Assembly: GCF_000812965.1 (NCBI RefSeq)
Contig: NZ_JSYN01000020.1
Coordinates: forward strand, 62,001-126,000
Source of the DNA: Pedobacter kyungheensis
GTDB taxonomy: Bacteria; Bacteroidota; Bacteroidia; Sphingobacteriales; Sphingobacteriaceae
Reading direction: 5' to 3'
DNA: 64,000 bases
The notes beneath the pieces were generated by a model. That model was not told where the DNA came from, made no database searches, and worked only from the letters and a program-made list of their open reading frames with translations. The translations under genes were made by a program, and so were the position numbers. This document shows positions 54,928-63,184 of this stretch, piece by piece. Within the stretch, counting starts at the first letter, position 1. Every line of letters starts with the position of its first letter.

Positions 54928-57900
54928 TTATAAATTAACTGATACCCCTACCGATAGTGTTTTGTTAAGCGGGTATGCTTTACCGGTTGAGCTTCCCAGT
55001 TCGGGATCCCATAGTTTAAAATTGGTGAACGTAAACAGATTGGTACCGATAAAAAAGAAGCGTACACCACTTAAATGCGCTTTGTTTACCAGTGTTTTTG
55101 GTAGCGAATAACCAATATCCAAAGTTTTTAAACGCAGGTAAGAACCATCTCTGAGCCAGAAAGTAGAAGCCCGGTAGTTATTGGGATTGGCACCATAGGT
55201 TAAACGTGGATAAGCTGCATTCACATCTTCATTTTCGCCTAACTTCCAGCGGCTGCCATTGGCAACATCGCTCAACACGTTACCCCAGTTTTCGCCCAAA
55301 CTAAACATGTAAACCGACGAACCATTAATGAAATAGGTTGACTTTCCGATCCCCTGGAAGTGTACATTGATATCTAAACCTTTCCAGCTGGCCGATAAAC
55401 CAAAACCGTAGGTTAGATTGGGCCGGGTTGTGGCTCCAATGGCTACGATATCGTTATCATCAATTAAGCCATCGCCATTAACATCTTTGTACTTGATATC
55501 GCCCGGCATTACTTCGCCGAAAGATTGCCGCGGACTGTTGCGGATATCGTCATAATCTTTAAATAAACCTAAATCTATCAACCCTCTGGCCTGGTTAACC
55601 CGGTGGCCCTCCTGCAGTTTGTATTTGTAAATGGTGTTTTCCTCGTCACGTTCAATAATCTCGTTTTTGCTGTAGGTGATATTGCCGCGCAGCGTAAAAT
55701 CTATATTGCTTATTTTTTGTTTAAGCGTAAAATTTCCATCAAATCCTTCGGCTTTTACCTCCCCTACGTTGGCCGATGGATTGTTCTCCAGGCCAACAAA
55801 TCCAGGCAGGGAATTACGGCTCATGTAAATTCCTTCGCGGCGCTCGCGGAAAAAATCTATAGCTCCGCTAAACTTATCGTGGAATAAGGAATAGTCGATC
55901 CCTAAATCCTGCTTGGTAGCAATTTCCCAGGTTACATTGGGCGATGCTACACTTGAATAGCGGATTCCGGTCCATTGGTTTGAAGAATCGTAATCACCGA
56001 AATTGTAACCTCCGCCTGCCATCTGCTCGATGGTGTACAGGTATGGGAATCTGATATCGCCCATATTGTCGTTCCCGGTTTTTCCGTACGAATAGCGGAC
56101 TTTTAACATGTTGATCCAGCCTAACTTTTTCACGATTGCTTCTTCGCCTATATTCCAGGCTCCCGAAATAGCTGGGAAGAAACCGAAGCGGTAATCTTTA
56201 TGAAAGTTTTCTGAACCGGTATAGCCGAAATTAAAATCGACGTAATAACGCGAGTTCCAGTTGTAATTGGCTCGACCGGCAAATCCCTGGTTCCGGCGTG
56301 CAATACCGTTTTTAAGATCGGTACCGATATTCTGCGTAAATACTTTCGAAGCCTGGGTATATTTAATCACAGCCCCGAAGTTATGTGCGCCGATATTGTT
56401 ATTGTAGTGGGTTTCCCATTCAAAAAATTCGCGTTTTTCGCCATCAGAACCAGAAGTCTGGGTCATTTTCTGCTCTTCTCTGATACGCTTAAACACCAGA
56501 TCTCCGGCAGTATTGCGATAACGGTTTGCGCTCCACAATTCTGGAAATTTGTAGCGTTTAATCCAGTTGTTATTATAGGTATCGTAACCAAAACGGCCAA
56601 GAAAACGAAGGCCTTTGGTAATAAAATCCAATCGCTGGTCTAAATTTAAGGTGGTTTGGATGTTGTTACTCCAGTTTTCGTTATAACCGGTCATGGTTCC
56701 CTGCACCCAGGGGTTAAAGCGATCCTGATCGTTATCCGGATTGCCATCGCGGTCATCGCTGGCCGGAATTTTTCCATCCGAATAACGCAACGGGGCTGTA
56801 ATGGCATTGTAGCCCATAAGTGCTGTCCAAATGGCATCGCTACCCACTCCAGGGTCGTTTTGTTTGCGCAACGAACCCGAAACACCTGCAGTTAACAGGG
56901 TCGATTTGGTAATGTCCATATCCACACTTAAACGGTAGGTATATTTTTTAAAATTGGCGTTGGTATTGTAATTCTTCAGTGCATCGTCTACCTTATACAT
57001 CCCCTCCTGATCCTGATAACTACCAGACAAATAATAACGGGCTGTTTTTCCCCCACCGCTTAAATTGAGCATGCTGCGCTGGCTTTTTGCGCCATCGCGT
57101 AAAATCACATCCATCCAGTTCACATTGGGAAACAAATCAGGATCCAAACCCAGACGTAGCACTTCGAGCTCCGACTTTGAAAAAAGAGGTTCCTGATTGC
57201 GGACAATCTTGGCTTCATTGGCCATCGATGCATAAGTATAGCCATCAACAAATTCGGGCAGTTTGGTTAGCTGATTATAAAAACCTTCTACTTTGGCATT
57301 TATGTTTACTTTACCCTCTTTACCGCGTTTGGTTTTAATTAAGATTACCCCATTGGCACCCCGGCTACCATACATAGCGGTTGCAGAAGCATCTTTTAAT
57401 ACCGAAAAGGATTCTACATCTTCTACGTTGATTTCGTTCATATCGCGTTCAAAACCATCAATTAATACCAATGCGGCATTGCTGGCCCCGAAAGTAGAGA
57501 TACTACGCACCCAGAATTCGGAAATACTACCGGGCCTACCCGAAGTTTGCATGGCCTGTATACCGGGTACTACCCCTGCCAAGGCATCGGCCATGGAGGT
57601 AGATGGGTTTGATTTTAACTGATCGACGTTTACTGTGGTAACGGCGCCGGTAATGGAAATCTTTTTCTGCCCACCGGTAGCGGTAACCACTACTTCGTTT
57701 AGCACACTGGCATCAGATTCTTTCATGGTTACATTTACCACGCGCTGTTCTTTGATCAATACTTCTTGTTTTTCGTAACCTACAGAGGTAAATACGAGGG
57801 TTTGATATGGAGGTACTTTTATACTGAATTTTCCGTCTCCATCGGTTATTGCACCCAATCCGGGCCGATTGGCAACAGAAATACTTACCCCGGGTAAGGG

Positions 57901-58011
57901 GAGTTTCCCGATATCTGTTACCGTCCCTTTAATGATCACCTCCTGCTGTGCAGCAACATTAAAGGTAATGCCTAGCAAGACGATGCATGTTAGTAAAATA
58001 AATCTCATCAT
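54928..58011 (-). CDS. SusC-like TonB-dependent receptor
   Basis: 1027 residues. Signal peptide (ILLTCIVLLGITFNVAAQ), CarboxypepD-reg-like domain (IKGTVTDIGKLPLPGVSISV), plug with LNEVVVTATGGQKKISITGA (a variant of the usual VVVGYG motif), and a barrel ending in NKTLSVGVSVNL. No STN domain. Second gene of its operon, 20 bases after the TIG/NHL gene. Confidence 0.95.
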   Translation of the reverse strand: MMRFILLTCIVLLGITFNVAAQQEVIIKGTVTDIGKLPLPGVSISVANRPGLGAITDGDGKFSIKVPPYQTLVFTSVGYEKQEVLIKEQRVVNVTMKESDASVLNEVVVTATGGQKKISITGAVTTVNVDQLKSNPSTSMADALAGVVPGIQAMQTSGRPGSISEFWVRSISTFGASNAALVLIDGFERDMNEINVEDVESFSVLKDASATAMYGSRGANGVILIKTKRGKEGKVNINAKVEGFYNQLTKLPEFVDGYTYASMANEAKIVRNQEPLFSKSELEVLRLGLDPDLFPNVNWMDVILRDGAKSQRSMLNLSGGGKTARYYLSGSYQDQEGMYKVDDALKNYNTNANFKKYTYRLSVDMDITKSTLLTAGVSGSLRKQNDPGVGSDAIWTALMGYNAITAPLRYSDGKIPASDDRDGNPDNDQDRFNPWVQGTMTGYNENWSNNIQTTLNLDQRLDFITKGLRFLGRFGYDTYNNNWIKRYKFPELWSANRYRNTAGDLVFKRIREEQKMTQTSGSDGEKREFFEWETHYNNNIGAHNFGAVIKYTQASKVFTQNIGTDLKNGIARRNQGFAGRANYNWNSRYYVDFNFGYTGSENFHKDYRFGFFPAISGAWNIGEEAIVKKLGWINMLKVRYSYGKTGNDNMGDIRFPYLYTIEQMAGGGYNFGDYDSSNQWTGIRYSSVASPNVTWEIATKQDLGIDYSLFHDKFSGAIDFFRERREGIYMSRNSLPGFVGLENNPSANVGEVKAEGFDGNFTLKQKISNIDFTLRGNITYSKNEIIERDEENTIYKYKLQEGHRVNQARGLIDLGLFKDYDDIRNSPRQSFGEVMPGDIKYKDVNGDGLIDDNDIVAIGATTRPNLTYGFGLSASWKGLDINVHFQGIGKSTYFINGSSVYMFSLGENWGNVLSDVANGSRWKLGENEDVNAAYPRLTYGANPNNYRASTFWLRDGSYLRLKTLDIGYSLPKTLVNKAHLSGVRFFFIGTNLFTFTNFKLWDPELGSSTGKAYPLNKTLSVGVSVNL

Positions 58012-58031
58012 TATATCGTGGGTATATTTAA

Positions 58032-59423
58032 TTATTCTTCTTTCGCTATTTTTCTGATCAGCCAGTTACCGGTATCACCGATGTAAAAGCATTTTCGGGT
58101 CTCATCGTAGGCAATTGCCTGCGGACTATTGAAACGGGCTTCGGTACGTAAATCGCCATCGGCATATCCGTTGGTACCGTTATTACCACGACCGGCAAAG
58201 GTGCTTACCCTACCCTGTGGCGTTAAGGTGCGGATGGCATGATTGGCTTTATCGCAGAAATAGAAATCGTACTGGTCTCCTCCTGAGGTCTCGTAATCAG
58301 GATTTTTAACAAATACGCCTTGCACAGGGTTATTTAAACGGGCATTGGTACCAATTCCATCGGCATAACCGGCAGTACCGGCAGCACCACAAATGGTATA
58401 AGGTGTTTTAAAGGTTTTCTTATCGCGATCGTAATCGGTACGCATGATATAATGCTTCTCATATTCAACCAGATAGGCATAATCGCCCGAAGGGTGCATA
58501 ACCATATAAACCGCAACCGCACTATAGGGATTAGAGAATACCAGCTTATCTTCTTTGGTATTAAAATCGTACCTGCGGATATCGCCCGCCCTGTATCTCG
58601 AATAATAAAGTTCTCCATTTTGCGGATGCACCATCGTTCCGTTTACACCACGTGCATATACTTCAATGGCTTTTTTCTGAAGGAAATTAGATTCACGGCT
58701 GAAAATGTAATTGCCATTTTTGGTATCGCTCGAGTGGTTGTGCGAAACAATCATGTCCTGGTTTCCGTCAATTCGCCAGTTCATGATCGATACACGATCC
58801 AGGTCGGTTCTGAAATAGCTTACATATTTTTTCTCGAAATCGATAAAGCGGCAACTATTTACATCGCCGGTAAAATACATGTGATCAGGGTTTTTCGGAT
58901 CAATGGTGAGCCAGGTAATACCTTTAAAAGCACCGCAATCGTTAAAAGGGCCTTCTTTTTCTTCAAAATTACTGGCTACTTCATAATATTTCCCCAAAAA
59001 GGTAGAAACCAGCAATTTCCGGGTATACGAAAATGCCTCTTTCGATATGGCCTGGGCCAGTTGCTGGTTATCGCCTCCCAGAATGGTAATTTTAATATCA
59101 CCGGCATAGGCTGCTTCGGGAATGATACAATACAGGCTGTTGTTTTTTACGCCTATCACTTTTGCGGGCTTTCCGCCTATGGTTACTTTTATTTTAGAAA
59201 GATCGTTTCCAAAATTATCGCCATATATCACCAGATTGTTCCCTACAGCGCCTTGCTTGGGGTAGAAATCGGTAATCACCACTTCTTTTCCCGGGTCGTA
59301 GCCTACTTCTTCGGTTAGCTCATCGTGTTTACACTGCGTTAAGCCAAGCACAATGAAACTGAGCAACATCCAATGGATTTGCCAACATTTGGTTTTAACA
59401 TTGTTTTTTGTTTTCATATACAT
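58032..59423 (-). CDS. Lipoprotein with IPT/TIG domain and NHL-type propeller
   Basis: 463 residues with lipobox LGLTQC; Met1 or Met3 is the start. An IPT/TIG immunoglobulin-like domain (about 48-125, ITDFYPKQGAVGNNLVIYGDNFG) is followed by a six-bladed NHL-type propeller (GAAGTAGYADGIGTNARLNN; GRGNNGTNGYADGDLRTEAR; AIAYDETRKCFYIGDTGN). Such proteins often begin SusCD operons in Pedobacter-like genomes and probably bind glycan at the surface. It is the first gene of the operon that runs down to 51821. Confidence 0.85.
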   Translation of the reverse strand: MYMKTKNNVKTKCWQIHWMLLSFIVLGLTQCKHDELTEEVGYDPGKEVVITDFYPKQGAVGNNLVIYGDNFGNDLSKIKVTIGGKPAKVIGVKNNSLYCIIPEAAYAGDIKITILGGDNQQLAQAISKEAFSYTRKLLVSTFLGKYYEVASNFEEKEGPFNDCGAFKGITWLTIDPKNPDHMYFTGDVNSCRFIDFEKKYVSYFRTDLDRVSIMNWRIDGNQDMIVSHNHSSDTKNGNYIFSRESNFLQKKAIEVYARGVNGTMVHPQNGELYYSRYRAGDIRRYDFNTKEDKLVFSNPYSAVAVYMVMHPSGDYAYLVEYEKHYIMRTDYDRDKKTFKTPYTICGAAGTAGYADGIGTNARLNNPVQGVFVKNPDYETSGGDQYDFYFCDKANHAIRTLTPQGRVSTFAGRGNNGTNGYADGDLRTEARFNSPQAIAYDETRKCFYIGDTGNWLIRKIAKEE

Positions 59424-59931
59424 ATTGCTTTAATCCCGGCTGCCGCGCCAGGTTACATCACATTTACTTATTGATTGCTGTTTAAATTGAGCCTGATAAA
59501 ACGTTTTTATAAAGACCGCTTAGCGCTTTCTAGCTAAAAATGAAGACATTAGCAAGCGGAATACCTTCAAAAAAAATGGCATAAGCATATCCCTGCGATG
59601 TTTTTAAACACCACACCAAATGGAAGCCTGAACTGCCTGTTGCTAAAAATTGAAACCTATATCAGCGATCGTTTTCTTGATCCAGCCTATTCAGTAGACA
59701 TATGCGAGATAAGCATTTGCGTTAAACGCAGATGACCGTTCTGTTTTCTGAAAATTGTCTGGAACTTAAAAAAACGTCTGTAAATACCTTTTTCGGTACT
59801 TGTCAGGTTAGCAATTACAGATTTGTTTAATGATATTGGGATGTAGGTAGGATGAGTAAAGTTTTTTGAGCATCATATAAAATAGTTTTGGGTTTCCGTT
59901 AGTAAATTGGTTTGGGGTAAATTGCCATGAA
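59424..59931. other. Long leader/intergenic region before the TIG/NHL gene
   Basis: About 500 bases with no gene seen, lying between the promoter at 60046-60101 and the first operon gene. If the promoter call is right, this is an untranslated leader of about 600 bases, possibly the scar of a lost gene (see the vestigial start at 59932-59964). Confidence 0.5.
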
Positions 59932-59964
59932 TTAGCCGTCGCGATTAAATAATTTATTTCTCAT
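59932..59964 (-). pseudogene. Vestigial GH43-like start (10 codons)
   Basis: ATG at 59964 reads MRNKLFNRDG then TAA. The first four codons and the sequence before it (to 60101) match the start and upstream region of the ricin/GH43 gene at 42352. It looks like the cut-off 5' end of a duplicate, or a captured promoter with its start codon. Confidence 0.5.
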
Positions 59965-60045
59965 AAAAAGTACTAGAGCTGCAAAAAGCACAGGGTTACC
60001 GGCTTAAGATGTTTGCAGTGTGGTTTATTATTTGGTTAACTGAAT

Positions 60046-60101
60046 CAAAGTAAAGCAATACGGTTTTTATTATCTGTTCAACCTTTTGTCGATTTGTCTC
60101 A
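60046..60101 (-). promoter_or_regulatory. TIG-NHL/SusC3 operon promoter with shared 27-bp operator (copy d)
   Basis: TTACTTTG on the minus strand (60053-60046) and the 27-bp motif at 60075-60101, TGTTCA to GTCTCA, 22 bases apart. The end of the motif continues into a near-palindrome (GATTTGTCTCA with TGAGACAAAATC, 60091-60119). Confidence 0.7.
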
Positions 60102-60281
60102 AAATTGTGAGACAAAATCAACAACACAAACCCATAGCACACTGAAAATCAGACACTACAAACAAAACACATTATTCAGTTTGAGAAAATAATGAGTTGA
60201 AACTGCTTGTTTTAACAAGGGAATCAATTGTGCAACAATGGGCACACCAGCCAGAGCGGCAGGCAAATGAAAGGGAATAAT

Positions 60282-60318
60282 TAACCGGAAGGTATACAGG
60301 TCTGGTCCTTCCGGTTAT
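60282..60318 (-). terminator. Terminator of the lipid gene cluster
   Basis: AACCGGAAGG (60283-60292) and CCTTCCGGTT form a 10-bp stem with a loop of about 14 bases; on the minus strand it is followed by AATTATT. It directly follows the stop at 60321. Confidence 0.75.
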
Positions 60319-60320
60319 TT

Positions 60321-61271
60321 TTAAGCTATTTTCTGCACCAAATAAGCCACAAAATGTTTTAGCGGAGCTTTTTTCACTAAAAACTGAAAGGAAACAATAC
60401 CCAATATGGCACATGTTATTCCGGCAAGCACATCTAAACAATAATGGTGGCTACTGTAAACTGCCGAAAACCAAATACCGATCATTACAGTAATAAAAAA
60501 GACATTAATGCCACCTAGTTTATTTTTGAGGGCATAATATACCACAATAAGCGGGTAAGCCGAGTGCAATGAGGGCATCGCAGCAAAAACATTAGAGCCT
60601 TTGCTGTAAATTCCCTTAAAAAGTGTAATGTTGAAAAAGTGATCGAAGCGGGCCAAACCAGCGGTATTACCGGGTGTACCCGCTATAAAGTTAAAACCAT
60701 GCGTTTGCACATACCAGGGCGGTGCCGCCGGAAAAAGATAATACACCACAAAACCCAACAGGTTTACCCAAACAAATACCAGCGAAAAATGCACAAATTC
60801 TGTTTTCTTTTTAAAAAACAGGTATATTGCAAAAGCCAAAGGAACAGGAACCCACATCAGGTAGAAAAGGCCGGTTAATACATCTAAAAAAGCGCTGCTG
60901 TTTGCTTTCCAGAATTCGTTAGGCGTTACGATCAGACCATTTAAGTTAATGCCAAAAATGCGTTTTTCTGCCTCGTAAAGATCCTGAATATGCACCATGT
61001 TATACCGGTAATTGGGAAATGCTTTCATGTAATCGAAAAGGACCCAGTACACGATGAAAATGGAAAAACCCAAAATAAACTTCCGCGTTGCTTTCGAAAA
61101 AAAGAACAGCGCGTTAAAGATAAAAACCAGTACCAGCTGATCGGTTTTAAAGCCTACCAGAACCTTTGAAAGTAACAAATAGCCTACTGAAACAAATAAG
61201 GCCGCATAAACGAAACTGCGGTGGTAAAAATCTTTAGTTCCCGGTTGTTCTTCCATCCTTCTTATTTTCAA
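60321..61271 (-). CDS. Aur1/Ipt1-like PAP2-superfamily phosphotransferase (candidate inositol-phosphoceramide synthase)
   Basis: 316 residues, multi-pass membrane protein. The catalytic motifs are AMPSLHSAYP (His236) and SSHHYCLDVLAG (His275/276, Asp280), in the arrangement of the Aur1/inositol-phosphorylceramide synthase branch of PAP2 enzymes, with a preceding PAAPPWY loop. These move a phospho-alcohol headgroup onto ceramide, or remove a phosphate. Met1 or Met6 starts it; either way the start overlaps the end of the hydroxylase gene. Neighbours (phosphatidyltransferase, hydroxylase) support sphingolipid headgroup synthesis. A plain phosphatase role is the alternative. Confidence 0.85.
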   Translation of the reverse strand: MKIRRMEEQPGTKDFYHRSFVYAALFVSVGYLLLSKVLVGFKTDQLVLVFIFNALFFFSKATRKFILGFSIFIVYWVLFDYMKAFPNYRYNMVHIQDLYEAEKRIFGINLNGLIVTPNEFWKANSSAFLDVLTGLFYLMWVPVPLAFAIYLFFKKKTEFVHFSLVFVWVNLLGFVVYYLFPAAPPWYVQTHGFNFIAGTPGNTAGLARFDHFFNITLFKGIYSKGSNVFAAMPSLHSAYPLIVVYYALKNKLGGINVFFITVMIGIWFSAVYSSHHYCLDVLAGITCAILGIVSFQFLVKKAPLKHFVAYLVQKIA

Positions 61272-61878
61272 AATTTGAGCGAAATATATGGTCCCAGAAT
61301 GTCCAGCTTACGCCATAACCTTTGGTCGAATCGGAGTAATGGTGCAGCATATGGTGCTGTTTCAATTTTTTCCAGAAACCGCTTTTAAAATTGGCATGGT
61401 GAAGGGCATAATGTACCATATCATAAAACAGATAGCCAATTATAAAGCCGATAAAAAACGGATAATCGCAATTTTGGGGAAGCAACCACTTAAACAAAAA
61501 GTAAAAGCCCAATGCCATCGGAATACTGGCCGAAGGCGGCATCACGAGCCTTTTGGCATCGTTGGGATAATCGTGGTGAACCCCATGAAAAATAAAATGG
61601 ATGCGCTGTCCCCAGCCCGATTTTGGTTCAAAATGAAACACATACCGGTGCAAAAAATATTCGGTAATGGTCCATATCCCAAGCCCAAACAGCAACCACA
61701 ATATAAAATTAACAAGCGACATCTGGTTTTGCCACAGCGATTGATAGCTCAGAAAAGCAATTACCGGAACATATACAATTAGGGGAACATAAAAACGAAC
61801 TTTCGACAGGCTTTCCATCAAATCGCTTTTAAACATCCTTACCGATGCGGTACTGTTGGATACAAAATTCTTCTTCAT
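61234..61878 (-). CDS. Fatty-acid/sphingolipid hydroxylase (FA2H/sterol desaturase superfamily)
   Basis: 214 residues, membrane di-iron enzyme. Histidine boxes: HRYVFH (77-82), HFIFHGVHH (94-102), HYALHH (156-161) and HHMLHH (175-180), as in fatty-acid 2-hydroxylases. It probably adds the 2-OH group to the acyl chain of ceramides. Starts three bases after the phosphatidyltransferase gene and overlaps the next gene by about 38 bases. Confidence 0.9.
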   Translation of the reverse strand: MKKNFVSNSTASVRMFKSDLMESLSKVRFYVPLIVYVPVIAFLSYQSLWQNQMSLVNFILWLLFGLGIWTITEYFLHRYVFHFEPKSGWGQRIHFIFHGVHHDYPNDAKRLVMPPSASIPMALGFYFLFKWLLPQNCDYPFFIGFIIGYLFYDMVHYALHHANFKSGFWKKLKQHHMLHHYSDSTKGYGVSWTFWDHIFRSNFENKKDGRTTGN

Positions 61879-61881
61879 ACT

Positions 61882-63174
61882 TTAAATTTTAATCCTTTCT
61901 GTAAATGCTTTGGCTGGTGCCGCAGCATCGCGACCTTTTATTTCGACATATTTTACATTAGGAAACCAGAAAGTGCCCCCTTCTATGCGCAGAAATATGC
62001 GTTCGATTTCCATCTTTTTATCGTTGATGGTGGCGTAAACATGGTACTTTTTATCGGCTGCTGATTTACGCAGGTACATGGGCAGTTTTTTATGGGAAAC
62101 AAAGCGAAGCTCGAATTGCCCGTTGCCCAAATCTTTACTCACAATGCCGTAGGCAAATTTGCGCTGTATGTAGCTGAGTTCTTTCTTTTCTCCTTTATCG
62201 CCATAGCGCATCCAGAAAACATTTATGGGCTGCTCTTTAATTACTTCGCCATGTTTATCTACATTTAACTGGCAAACAATGGTATTGGTATTGGGATCGC
62301 GCTGTAAGTAAAAAAGCTGATTACTAATGCCTTCTGGTGTTGGAAAAACAATGGGCGATGGATTATCGCCCTGTGCCATTACACTTGCCGGCGCCATGCC
62401 CACCATTCCTCCAATAAGCAAGGCAGCAGCCACTAAAGCTGCTTTATTGCTGGTCTTTTTTTCATTTCTTTCCTGCTCCTCCAAGCCTTTTTTAGCTTCC
62501 CGCAACCTTTTTACCGCTGTAATATTGGTTAAAACAGCCATTAACGTAATGGGTAAAGTAAAAACCGACATGGTTTCGAATACATGAAAAGAAATTCCCG
62601 GAAGGTAAATTTTATAATCGCCACCAATAAAATGTCCGGTTATACCGCAAGCAATGGCAAATACACCTATGGTTACTACCCTTTCAGGCCGTTGCATTAA
62701 GCCGCCTTTACATTCTACGCCCAAACCTTCGGCACGGGCTCTGGTATAACTCACCATCATTGAGCCAATAAGCGCAATAAAAGCAAATAGTGAGCTTAAA
62801 AAGTAATGGTGTGCAACCAGATAATAGCAAATACCCAGAAACATAATCATTTCGCTGTAGCGATCGAGTACCGAATCGTACAGTGCCCCAAACCTGGAGC
62901 TCATATTGCCCAGGCGGGCTACCTGCCCATCAAGCATATCGAATAGGCCTGCAAACAGCACGAGTGCACCTCCCCAGCCAATGTATGACATGTCGCCACG
63001 GTTAGATTTTTCGGCGCCCAAAACAAAAATTACCGCCACTCCTATGTTCAGTACCAAACCTATGCTGGTTACCATGTTAGGCGTTAAGCCCATTTTAATG
63101 AGCCCTTTTACAAAGGGATTAATCACCTTGTAAATAGCCAGCTGAAGGCGATCTCTTAATTTTACGCTTTCCAT
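61882..63174 (-). CDS. CDP-alcohol phosphatidyltransferase fused to a DUF4833-like domain
   Basis: 430 residues. The N-terminal half (about 1-225) is a multi-pass CDP-alcohol phosphatidyltransferase with the complete motif Asp79..Asp82-Gly83..Ala86-Arg87..Gly96..Asp100..Asp104 (DMLDGQVARLGN). It joins a CDP-lipid to an alcohol such as inositol phosphate. After a charged linker and a hydrophobic stretch (LVAAALLIGGMVGMAPASVM, resembling an internal signal peptide) comes a soluble domain (about 275-410: NQLFYLQRDPNTNTIVCQLN) that I read as DUF4833, usually a separate protein. If so, this is a fusion with the second domain in the periplasm. Packed between the DUF5686 gene (10 bases) and the hydroxylase (3 bases). 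Confidence 0.85.
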   Translation of the reverse strand: MESVKLRDRLQLAIYKVINPFVKGLIKMGLTPNMVTSIGLVLNIGVAVIFVLGAEKSNRGDMSYIGWGGALVLFAGLFDMLDGQVARLGNMSSRFGALYDSVLDRYSEMIMFLGICYYLVAHHYFLSSLFAFIALIGSMMVSYTRARAEGLGVECKGGLMQRPERVVTIGVFAIACGITGHFIGGDYKIYLPGISFHVFETMSVFTLPITLMAVLTNITAVKRLREAKKGLEEQERNEKKTSNKAALVAAALLIGGMVGMAPASVMAQGDNPSPIVFPTPEGISNQLFYLQRDPNTNTIVCQLNVDKHGEVIKEQPINVFWMRYGDKGEKKELSYIQRKFAYGIVSKDLGNGQFELRFVSHKKLPMYLRKSAADKKYHVYATINDKKMEIERIFLRIEGGTFWFPNVKYVEIKGRDAAAPAKAFTERIKI

Positions 63175-63184
63175 ATATTTTTAT

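Noticed and set aside
58452..59318. 288-codon plus-strand open frame
   Set aside because: Antisense to the TIG/NHL lipoprotein, whose domains are clear; the frame is a by-product of codon use.
60172..60441. 89-codon minus-strand open frame
   Set aside because: It overlaps the end of the PAP2 gene and its terminator in another frame.
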